Source: Prevotella sp. (GTDB lineage Bacteria > Bacteroidota > Bacteroidia > Bacteroidales > Dysgonomonadaceae). From it: DNA of 6,463 bases. The position numbers and the translations under genes were made by a program. The stretch's first letter is position 1, and each line of letters starts with the position of its first letter. The stretch is taken from the NCBI GenBank assembly GCA_031263965.1, contig JAISES010000312.1, positions 1-6,463 of the forward strand. The letters are read 5' to 3'. This document shows positions 1 to 6,463 of the stretch, piece after piece. The notes beneath the pieces were generated by a model. That model did no database searches. It saw nothing but the letters and a program-made list of their open reading frames with translations, and was not told the DNA's origin.

Positions 1-903
1 GAAATAGATCCGTCTACTCCGATTAAGAAGCTCAGCCGTGATGACGGAGTTATTTCCGAAAATTACCCTAACTGGCCGGCAACAGACAACTGGTTTACGG
101 ATAATGGTGGAACTACGCAGATCCGGATTTTGAGGTCGACTGATGATGCCCGGGTTCAAAAAGATCCGTATGAGTATCAGAATGAGTTCGATGGGCAAAC
201 ATACACGATATATAAAATGGGACAGGACGGGCCTAAAGCGCACAATAACGCTGGAAACAGCACACTGACCGGTTTTCATGGAAGAAAATTCCTGAATCTG
301 GGCATAACTGTAGCCGAAACCGATCTCAGCCGTTCAACACAGTCGTGGATTGAGATTCGTTATGCCGAAGTATTGTTGAATCGTGCGGAAGCTGCTGTTG
401 AGCTGGCTCAAAATGGAGATGCTAGTTACAACGGAGTGAATATGCTTCAGGATGCTTTTGAATGTATGAATGATATCAGGGACAGAGCAGGTGCTGAACT
501 GTTAACCAGCCCGGCAGAGCTTTCTACGGCGCCCGGACTTTTCCCCAAGGGGACAGGTAAAGGTTCTTTCGTAGAAGCTCCTACCCGCGGGTTGCAGCTT
601 GTTCGTGTCGAAAGATATAAAGAACTGGCGTTTGAAGCAAAAATCTATTGGGATTTAAATCGTTGGTTTACTGCGGATACACAAATCAATCAATACAGAA
701 AAAGAGGTCTGTTTGCTTTTATGTTTACGAAAGGAGCAACCGTTAATGAGTATGGAAATCCGGAAGGTAAATATATTTACGATGCCCGCGCTACGGAAAG
801 TGGAAGCGACCGGGTTACCGTAGGAGTCAATGATTATTACGAAACGATTCCTGCAACCGAGTTGAAAAACAATCCATATTTGCAAAAAAACAGAAATCAG
901 TAA
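1..903 (+). CDS. SusD/RagB-family outer-membrane glycan-binding protein, C-terminal part (5' truncated by window edge)
   Basis: The frame is open from base 1 to the TAA at 901-903, so 300 codons of a longer gene are visible; the family is usually about 500-650 residues, so roughly half is missing. Family hallmarks are visible (numbering within the fragment): a TPR-like helix with RYAEVLLNRAEA at residues 120-131, the conserved ERYKELAFEAKIYWDLNRW segment at 204-222, and a C-terminus with an IP motif (283-284) followed by NNPYLQKN, matching the SusD ending 'IP..E...NP.L.QN'. SusD-like proteins are surface lipoproteins that cap a SusC TonB-dependent transporter and bind the glycan to be imported; the lipoprotein signal would be upstream, outside the window. 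A TTG at 130 and other internal starts are not real starts, because homology-like sequence continues upstream of them. The next gene begins 23 bases after the stop, which suggests one transcript. Family assignment is secure; the glycan bound is unknown. Confidence 0.93.
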   Translation, partial: EIDPSTPIKKLSRDDGVISENYPNWPATDNWFTDNGGTTQIRILRSTDDARVQKDPYEYQNEFDGQTYTIYKMGQDGPKAHNNAGNSTLTGFHGRKFLNLGITVAETDLSRSTQSWIEIRYAEVLLNRAEAAVELAQNGDASYNGVNMLQDAFECMNDIRDRAGAELLTSPAELSTAPGLFPKGTGKGSFVEAPTRGLQLVRVERYKELAFEAKIYWDLNRWFTADTQINQYRKRGLFAFMFTKGATVNEYGNPEGKYIYDARATESGSDRVTVGVNDYYETIPATELKNNPYLQKNRNQ

Positions 904-926
904 TAGTAATTTTATAATATCAAAAT

Positions 927-1700
927 ATGAAGAAGTTAATAAATTATATTCTTATCGTTTTGTCCTCTTTCTTTGCAGCATCCTGTGAAATGGACAATTA
1001 TGAAGGACCGGATGCGACGATTCAGGGAGTTATATACGACGGTATATCCAATACTCCGCTACAGGTGGAGCATGGTTCCGGAATAATCCGATTAAGGGAA
1101 ATCAGTTGGGCTAAAGGAGATACTTTAGCTTATATTGGGAATCAAAAGCTAAAAGTAATGCAAGACGGAACGTATAAAAATACAAAGTGGTTTTCAGGAG
1201 AATACAAGATGTTACCGCATAGTGGTCCGTTCTTTCCTTATGATGACGAATACGTAGACGGAGATGATGCCGGAGAACTGGTGACAATAAAAGGAGTTAC
1301 AACCAAGGACTTTATTGTCATTCCGTTTTTATCTTTAGAATGGGTGGTTAAACCAACTCTTCTTTCGGATAATCGTATCCATTGCGTTGTCCGATTCAAA
1401 AGGAATCAAAAGACGGGATATGAAATGCCGGATGTAAAGGAGGCTTGGTTGCAAGTGTCAAGGGTTGTTAATGCATCGGCCCGAGATTTATATATGTTTC
1501 CCAAATCGATTGTTTTAACTAATAATATGGAAAATACAGATATTGAATTTATTAGTGATGTTCCTGTAAAATATACGGGCAAGAGCTATTTTGTCCGGGT
1601 GGTGATGAACTGCCAGACTGCTGCAGGTAAGCCTGAGACAAATTATCAGGGAATAGGTTCTAATAACTGCACTACGGTAGAGGAAGTTATAGTTCCATAA
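927..1700 (+). CDS. DUF3823-like surface lipoprotein, putative accessory glycan-binding protein of the PUL
   Basis: A 257-residue protein starts at ATG 927, with an A/T-rich leader and no Shine-Dalgarno sequence, as is normal in Bacteroidota. The N-terminus has two lysines, a hydrophobic stretch and a lipobox ending AAS-Cys20, so it is a predicted signal peptidase II lipoprotein. The residues after Cys20 (EMDNYEGPD) are acidic, which resembles the surface-export signals described for Bacteroidota lipoproteins. Residues about 27-115 look like a small beta-sandwich beginning ATIQGVIYDG, as in the DUF3823 N-terminal domain; residues about 120-255 form a second, beta-rich part. DUF3823 proteins commonly sit right after susD, and a role in holding glycan at the cell surface is inferred from that position. 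No catalytic motif is visible. The DUF3823 assignment comes from pattern and context, not from a profile search. Confidence 0.85.
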   Translation: MKKLINYILIVLSSFFAASCEMDNYEGPDATIQGVIYDGISNTPLQVEHGSGIIRLREISWAKGDTLAYIGNQKLKVMQDGTYKNTKWFSGEYKMLPHSGPFFPYDDEYVDGDDAGELVTIKGVTTKDFIVIPFLSLEWVVKPTLLSDNRIHCVVRFKRNQKTGYEMPDVKEAWLQVSRVVNASARDLYMFPKSIVLTNNMENTDIEFISDVPVKYTGKSYFVRVVMNCQTAAGKPETNYQGIGSNNCTTVEEVIVP

Positions 1701-1736
1701 AGGTTCATAAGAGAGATATTTTTTTAATGTTGAAAA

Positions 1737-1772
1737 AGGAAAGACAAAGGAGTATATGTCTTTGTCTTTCCT
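1737..1772 (+). promoter_or_regulatory. Perfect 13-bp stem-loop between the lipoprotein gene and the GH3 gene
   Basis: The left arm 1737-1749 (AGGAAAGACAAAG) is exactly complementary to the right arm 1760-1772, around a 10-base loop (1750-1759); a G-U pair could add one more step. The hairpin ends 22 bases before the GH3 start codon. On the + strand it is not followed by a run of T (the next bases are GAATTTATAATTTATAC), so it is not a typical intrinsic terminator for this operon. Read on the - strand it is followed by TTTTTC, which would suit termination of antisense transcription. Other possible roles are an RNA-stability or processing element that adjusts expression of the binding proteins relative to the enzymes, or a partial terminator. 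The structure is certain; the role is open. Confidence 0.6.
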
Positions 1773-1794
1773 GAATTTATAATTTATACATATC

Positions 1795-4665
1795 ATGAAG
1801 AAACGATTTATCGTATTATTCCATATTTTCCTGTTCATTACAGTACCAGGAAGTATTCTTGCACAAAAGAAAGGGGTAACTTCTGTATCTGCGTCTGTTA
1901 ATGTCGATCAGGGAATATTATTGTTAGACAATAATAGTGGAACTGCGTGGATGTTGGATAGTAAAGACTTACAAAGCAATCAATTCTTAATGTTTACATT
2001 ACAAAATCCGGGAGATGTAAAAGAAATACAACTGGCAGCAAAAGGTCTTTCTAAGGAAGATATACAAAACTCAATAAATATATTTATCTCTTACGACCCG
2101 ATGAACTTGGGTGAAGCTGTAAAATATAGTATTAAAGGAAGCCAAAAATTCTCCTTGACTTTTCCTCCCAAATATGGCGCCCATGTGCAACTTACTATTA
2201 ATGGTAATACGCTAAAGAACCCCGTCGCCATTAGTGAAATAGCTTTTATCTATGCAAAAGATACGACTAAAAAGCAAGTGGTGGAGGAAGAACGACCTTG
2301 GATGAATTCCGCACTACTGATTGAAGAACGCGTTGAATTGGTATTGGCAGCTATGACTGTATCCGACAAAATGGAGCTGTTGCGTGAAGGCTGGGGTATT
2401 CCCGGCATTCCGCATCTGGGAATACCGGCAATAAAGAAAGTAGAAGCGCTACATGTTTTTTCTTATGGCAGTGGCGCTACTGTTTTTCCTCAATCAATAG
2501 GCTTGGGCGCTACATGGAATCGAAAAATGGTGGAAAGCATAGCGAATGCTATTGGCGAAGAAACCGTGAGTGCTAATGCAATTCAGGCTTGGTCGCCTGT
2601 GTTGGATGTTGCACAAGATGCTCGTTGGGGACGCTGTGAGGAAACCTATGGAGAAGACCCCGTTCTTGTTTCCGAGATTAGCGGAGCCTGGATAAAAGGA
2701 TACCAATCCAACGGGTTATTGACAACACCTAAACATTTTGGAGGGCATGGAGCTCCGTTAGGAGGCCGCGACTCTCATGATATTGGGCTTTCGGAACGTG
2801 AATTTCGCGAAATACATCTTATTCCGTTCCGGAATGCGATTAGAAAATACAACTGCCAATCTATTATGATGGCTTATTCTGATTATCAGGGTATTCCAAT
2901 AGCTAAAAGCCCGGAATTATTAAAAAATATACTTCGGGAAGAATGGGGATTTGATGGCTTTATTGTAAGTGATTGCGGTGCTATTGGTAATCTTACAGCC
3001 CGTAAACATTATACAGCCATTGATAAAGTAGAAGCAGCTCGTCAGGCTTTGGCCGCCGGTATAGCAACCAATTGTGGAGATACTTATAATGATAAGGCGG
3101 TAATTGCAGCGGCAAACGCAGGGGAAATAGATATAGAAGATATCGACTTCACATGCCGCACTATGCTACGTACTATGTTGCGCAATGGATTGTTTGAGAA
3201 CAATCCCTCTCAAGATTTAGACTGGAATAAAGTATATCCGGGCTGGAATAGTCCTGAACACAGAGAATTGTCTCGCAGTGCTGCTCGTGAATCAATTGTT
3301 TTACTTGAAAACAAGAAAAGCATACTGCCTTTATCTAAATCGTTGAAATCAATAGCGGTTATTGGTCCCGGAGCCGATGATTTACAACCCGGTGACTACA
3401 CGGGAAAACAACCTAAAGGACAATTAAAATCTGTACTTACAGGTATAACAGAGGCGGTTGGCAAGCAAACAAAAGTAATGTATGAAAAGGGCTGTGATTT
3501 CTTTTATACAGAAAAAACACAAATAGAAAAGGCTGTGAATGTTGCACAGCAAGCGGATATTGCGGTGTTAGTACTAGGAGACTGCACAAACAGCGAGTCT
3601 TCTGAAAATATGAAAAAAACATCCGGAGAGAATCATGATTTGGCGACATTGGTATTACCGGGAGATCAACAACGGCTCCTGGAAGCTGTTTGTGCCGCGG
3701 GCAAACCGGTTATTTTGATTCTTCAGGCCGGACGTCCGTATAACCTTTCCTATGCAGCAGAACATTGTGAAGGGATATTAGTTAACTGGCTACCGGGGCA
3801 AGAGGGAGGATATGCTACCGCCGATGTTCTTTTTGGAGACTATAATCCTGCGGGGCGTTTACCGATAACATTTCCGCGACATGTAGGCCAAATCCCTAAT
3901 TATTACAACTTCAAAACTTCGGGAAGGCGGTATGAGTATTCCGATATGGAATACTATCCGCTGTATTCGTTTGGTTATGGCTTAAGTTATACGAAGTTCA
4001 AGTATCAGAACCTTCAAAATCGGGTAAATCCGGATGGAACGCTTACGGTACAGGCCGAAGTGACGAATGTCGGCAATAAAGCAGGCGATGAAGTCGTTCA
4101 GCTTTATGTTACGGATATGTATGCAAGCATTAAAACGAGGGTGATGGAATTGAAAGATTTTGACCGTATTCGCCTCGCTCCCGAAGAAACTCAAACGGTA
4201 ACTTTTACACTGACTCCTTACCAATTATCATTGTTGAACGACAGGATGGACAGGGTGGTTGAACCCGGAGATTTTAAAATTAATGTAGGAGGGAAAAGCC
4301 CGTCTTATCGTGCCGGCGACCGTATTAAAGATAGTGTTGCTTATGATTCGGAATCGGAAGGTGTAACCGGAATGGTAAATTATCCGAACACCTACGCGGC
4401 AAACTTCTCTTTGGATTATTCAGGAATGGAGGAAAACTTGATTTATAATAAGAAAAGAGCCTCAGTGCGCGTGAAAAATACCGGCAATATTATGGATATG
4501 GGAAAAGTGCAGATGTTTGTCAATGGTGTTAAAACCGACGAAGTACATCATTATGAATTGGCTCCGAATGAAGAGAAAATTATTTTTTTTGACTTAAATA
4601 AGGATGCCAATATTAAAAACATTACTTTCATGACCAAATATAAAAGCATTGTTGTTGATTTATAA
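1795..4665 (+). CDS. Secreted glycoside hydrolase family 3 enzyme (beta-xylosidase/beta-glucosidase type) with discoidin-like N-terminal domain
   Basis: This complete 956-residue protein starts at ATG 1795 with a signal peptide (MKKR, hydrophobic core, SILA-Q, cleavage near residue 23). Domains in order: a discoidin/F5-8C-like beta-sandwich at about 28-158 (LLDNNSGTAW near the start, AISEIAFIY at the end); the GH3 barrel at about 180-465; the GH3 alpha/beta sandwich at about 490-735; a fibronectin III-like domain at about 745-835; and an extra C-terminal region at 850-956. Active-site signs are ARWGRCEETYGEDP (276-289), Lys313-His314, and the nucleophile Asp393 in GFDGFIVSDCGAI. Glu612 in SGENHDL, 10 residues before the LPG proline, is the best acid/base candidate; Glu601 and Glu604 are alternatives. 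GH3 enzymes are retaining exo-hydrolases. The SDC nucleophile motif and VEALH (216-220) are more often seen in the xylosidase/arabinosidase group, but GH3 specificity cannot be settled from motifs. An oddity is Val221 where EALHG glycine is usual. It lies 94 bases after the lipoprotein gene and 39 before the next gene. Confidence 0.95.
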   Translation: MKKRFIVLFHIFLFITVPGSILAQKKGVTSVSASVNVDQGILLLDNNSGTAWMLDSKDLQSNQFLMFTLQNPGDVKEIQLAAKGLSKEDIQNSINIFISYDPMNLGEAVKYSIKGSQKFSLTFPPKYGAHVQLTINGNTLKNPVAISEIAFIYAKDTTKKQVVEEERPWMNSALLIEERVELVLAAMTVSDKMELLREGWGIPGIPHLGIPAIKKVEALHVFSYGSGATVFPQSIGLGATWNRKMVESIANAIGEETVSANAIQAWSPVLDVAQDARWGRCEETYGEDPVLVSEISGAWIKGYQSNGLLTTPKHFGGHGAPLGGRDSHDIGLSEREFREIHLIPFRNAIRKYNCQSIMMAYSDYQGIPIAKSPELLKNILREEWGFDGFIVSDCGAIGNLTARKHYTAIDKVEAARQALAAGIATNCGDTYNDKAVIAAANAGEIDIEDIDFTCRTMLRTMLRNGLFENNPSQDLDWNKVYPGWNSPEHRELSRSAARESIVLLENKKSILPLSKSLKSIAVIGPGADDLQPGDYTGKQPKGQLKSVLTGITEAVGKQTKVMYEKGCDFFYTEKTQIEKAVNVAQQADIAVLVLGDCTNSESSENMKKTSGENHDLATLVLPGDQQRLLEAVCAAGKPVILILQAGRPYNLSYAAEHCEGILVNWLPGQEGGYATADVLFGDYNPAGRLPITFPRHVGQIPNYYNFKTSGRRYEYSDMEYYPLYSFGYGLSYTKFKYQNLQNRVNPDGTLTVQAEVTNVGNKAGDEVVQLYVTDMYASIKTRVMELKDFDRIRLAPEETQTVTFTLTPYQLSLLNDRMDRVVEPGDFKINVGGKSPSYRAGDRIKDSVAYDSESEGVTGMVNYPNTYAANFSLDYSGMEENLIYNKKRASVRVKNTGNIMDMGKVQMFVNGVKTDEVHHYELAPNEEKIIFFDLNKDANIKNITFMTKYKSIVVDL

Positions 4666-4704
4666 TCTTGTTTATTTTTCATTACTTAATTAAATACTGA
4701 ATAA

Positions 4705-6463
4705 ATGAAAGTTTTCTTTTTTAGGAGTTTATTGTTTTTATTAGTTTCTTTCTGTCTGAACGCGAATGCACAGAAGAAAATCGTGACTTGCGTTGGAGCC
4801 AGCATCACGAGCGGAGGTAGAATTAAAAATCCTCAGGTAAATTCTTATCCTGCTCAATTGCAGGCTTTTCTTGGCGCAGATTATATCGTTAATAACTTTG
4901 GCGTGGGAAGTTCAACGATGCTTCGCAAGGGGAATTCCCCCTATTGGGATAAGGATGCTTATCAGCAAGCATTGAAAAGTAAGCCTGATATTGTGTTCAT
5001 TGATTTAGGCGGTAACGATGCGAAAGCAATCAACCGTCCTTTTTATGATGAGTTGGAACAGGATACGCGGGATATGATTCGCTCGTTCAAGACATTGCCT
5101 TCCCATCCTCGTGTGATTCTATTGTTGCCGACAGCCTTTTTCGAAACAAACGAAAATGAAATTTATGATCCGGTATGCCGCAACGAAGTAGCTCCCCGGC
5201 AAAGGAAAGCCGCTTACGAAGAAGGAGTGGAGGTCATGGATATGTATCCGCTGTTAGTCGATAGACCTGATTTAGTACCCGATCGAGTTCATCCCGAAGA
5301 GGAAGGTTCTGCGATTATAGCCAAACGAATGTACCAACAGGTTATATTCCCGATAGATGAATCTTTCGATATTTTCAAAACGCTGGAAAAGAATGGCGTT
5401 GATTATCAGGTAAGTAATTATGCCGGTTATGAATGTGCTACTTTCTTGCAAAACGGACGGGAATGTAAGGTGGTAAAACCAAGAAAAGTAGCAGCTAATC
5501 ATCCTTGGATTTGGCAGGCGCGATTCTTTGGACACGAACCGCAAACAGCGATTGCCCTATTGGAAAGAGGGTATCATTTTGTTTATTGCGATCAGGCTGA
5601 ACGCATGGGCAATAAACAAAGTATCAGTGAGTGGAATGCTTTCTATAAACTTCTTCATGACGGAGGCTTGAATCGGAAAGTTGTTTTGGAAGGAATGAGC
5701 CGCGGGGGTGTCTATGTGTTTAACTGGGCAGCCGCCAATCCCGATAAAGTTGCTGCTGTTTATGTAGACAATCCGCTGTTGGATATGAAAGCCATGTACT
5801 GGGGGCCAAACGGGGAAGAGAAACCCGAAAGCGGGATTACAAAAGGAATAGAAGCAAATTATCATGTTACGCGCGACCGGATAAAGACATTTAACGAGAG
5901 TCCGATCGATAAAATTAATGCTATTGTGAAGGGTAAATATCCGATTCTTATTCTTTGTGCCGAATTGGACAAGGCTGCGGTTAATTCCCAGAATACATTT
6001 CCTTTCGAAAAGAAGGTCAGGGAGAAAGGCGGCGACATCACCGTGATTGTAAAGAACGGTTTTGACCATCATCCGCACAGTTTTCCCAACCCGGCCATTA
6101 TCGTCGATTTCATAGAAAAAGCGGTGAATAAAAATATTTCTCCCGATAAACGCATTGTCGCTAATCCGATGAATCTAAACTACCGGTTCCAATATGACGA
6201 TCCTTCCCGGAGAGAAGCGGCCGATCCGGTTCTGGAATATTTCAAAGGGAAGTACTATTTGTTTGCTTCCAAGTCCGGGGGGTATTGGAGTTCTCCCGAT
6301 TTGGCGGAATGGAAATATATTCCGTGCAAAACTATCGAAACAATAGAGAATTATGCTCCCGCTATTCTTGTCCTCGATGATGAATTGTATTACATGGGAT
6401 CGGGAGGCGATTGCAAAATATACAGGAACAGCAATCCGGATACGGATAATTGGCAATTAATAG
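4705..6463 (+). CDS. Secreted multi-domain protein: SGNH/GDSL esterase + alpha/beta hydrolase + GH43-like beta-propeller (3' truncated by window edge)
   Basis: The frame opens at ATG 4705, 39 bases after the GH3 stop, and runs without a stop to the end of the window (586 codons), so the gene is incomplete. A signal peptide (residues 1-22, ending ANA-Q) predicts export. Residues about 24-210 are an SGNH hydrolase: Ser33 in VGASITSGG (block I), Gly66 in NNFGVGSS (block II), GGND at 102-105 (block III) and Asp193/His196 in DRVHP (block V), so all catalytic positions are present. Residues about 220-470 are an alpha/beta hydrolase with nucleophile elbow GMSRGG (Ser332), likely acid Asp422 in LILCAELD, and likely His455 or His456 in GFDHHPHSF. 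From about residue 485 a GH43-like five-bladed propeller begins, with ADPV at 506-509 (Asp507 matching the usual first catalytic Asp), GKYYLFASKSGG and SSPDLAEW. The two esterase domains suggest removal of acetyl, methyl or other ester groups from the PUL's glycan; propeller activity cannot be judged from its first ~100 residues. Confidence 0.9.
   Translation, partial: MKVFFFRSLLFLLVSFCLNANAQKKIVTCVGASITSGGRIKNPQVNSYPAQLQAFLGADYIVNNFGVGSSTMLRKGNSPYWDKDAYQQALKSKPDIVFIDLGGNDAKAINRPFYDELEQDTRDMIRSFKTLPSHPRVILLLPTAFFETNENEIYDPVCRNEVAPRQRKAAYEEGVEVMDMYPLLVDRPDLVPDRVHPEEEGSAIIAKRMYQQVIFPIDESFDIFKTLEKNGVDYQVSNYAGYECATFLQNGRECKVVKPRKVAANHPWIWQARFFGHEPQTAIALLERGYHFVYCDQAERMGNKQSISEWNAFYKLLHDGGLNRKVVLEGMSRGGVYVFNWAAANPDKVAAVYVDNPLLDMKAMYWGPNGEEKPESGITKGIEANYHVTRDRIKTFNESPIDKINAIVKGKYPILILCAELDKAAVNSQNTFPFEKKVREKGGDITVIVKNGFDHHPHSFPNPAIIVDFIEKAVNKNISPDKRIVANPMNLNYRFQYDDPSRREAADPVLEYFKGKYYLFASKSGGYWSSPDLAEWKYIPCKTIETIENYAPAILVLDDELYYMGSGGDCKIYRNSNPDTDNWQLI

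Noticed and set aside
1717..1787. Promoter-like -7 boxes in the gap before GH3
   Set aside because: Candidates such as TATTTTTT and TAATTTAT lack a properly spaced TTTG -33 element, so no promoter is claimed.
1515..1838. A 107-codon - strand frame spanning the hairpin gap
   Set aside because: It overlaps the end of the lipoprotein gene and the GH3 signal peptide, its translation has no recognisable features, and the perfect hairpin lies inside it.
2395..2426. A 9-bp inverted repeat (GGTATTCCC / GGGAATACC) inside the GH3 gene
   Set aside because: It falls in codons for the repeated Gly-Ile-Pro stretch (WGIPGIPHLGIPAI), so it is explained by coding sequence.
4651..4680. A possible Bacteroides-type promoter (GTTG, 18 bases, TATTTTTC) before the esterase gene
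   Set aside because: The match to TTTG / TAnnTTTG is partial, the region is AT-rich enough to give such matches by chance, and the 39-base gap fits co-transcription with GH3.
4686..4693. Palindrome TTAATTAA in the gap after GH3
   Set aside because: It is short and expected by chance in AT-rich spacer; it has no T-run or longer stem to make it a terminator.
5557..6078. A 173-codon open frame on the - strand
   Set aside because: It lies wholly inside the alpha/beta hydrolase part of the + strand gene, whose catalytic motifs are clear; its translation shows no recognisable family. Treated as a shadow frame.
6175..6456. A 93-codon open frame on the - strand
   Set aside because: It is opposite the propeller coding region with strong GH43-like motifs on the + strand; no family features seen.

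Overview
The window looks like part of a polysaccharide utilization locus (PUL) from a member of the Bacteroidota, probably order Bacteroidales. This rests on a SusD-family C-terminus, a DUF3823-type lipoprotein directly behind it, secreted carbohydrate-active enzymes, AT-rich intergenic gaps, and gene starts without a Shine-Dalgarno sequence. Genus cannot be decided from the sequence alone.

All genes are on the + strand and closely packed. Bases 1-903 are the last 300 codons of a SusD/RagB-like outer-membrane glycan-binding protein; its start, and presumably the SusC partner, lie upstream. After 23 bases comes a 257-residue surface lipoprotein (927-1700) resembling DUF3823 proteins, the usual position of an accessory surface glycan-binding protein. 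A 94-base gap follows, holding a perfect 13-bp stem-loop (1737-1772). Next is a complete 956-residue secreted family 3 glycoside hydrolase (1795-4665) with an N-terminal discoidin-like domain and an extra C-terminal beta-sandwich-like region. After 39 bases comes a very large gene (4705 to the window edge, 586 codons seen, no stop). It joins an SGNH/GDSL esterase domain, an alpha/beta hydrolase domain and the beginning of a GH43-like beta-propeller behind one signal peptide.

Together the genes suggest this division of labour: SusC/D and the lipoprotein capture and import an oligosaccharide, the GH3 enzyme removes beta-linked sugars (xylosidase/arabinosidase or glucosidase type), and the three-domain protein removes ester groups and possibly cleaves a further sugar. 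A substituted, probably acylated plant-type glycan (hemicellulose or pectin side chains) is a reasonable inference, but the substrate is not shown by the sequence. The multi-domain esterase/propeller protein and the isolated hairpin ahead of the enzyme genes deserve the closest look. No RNA genes, CRISPR arrays, insertion sequences or regulators were seen.
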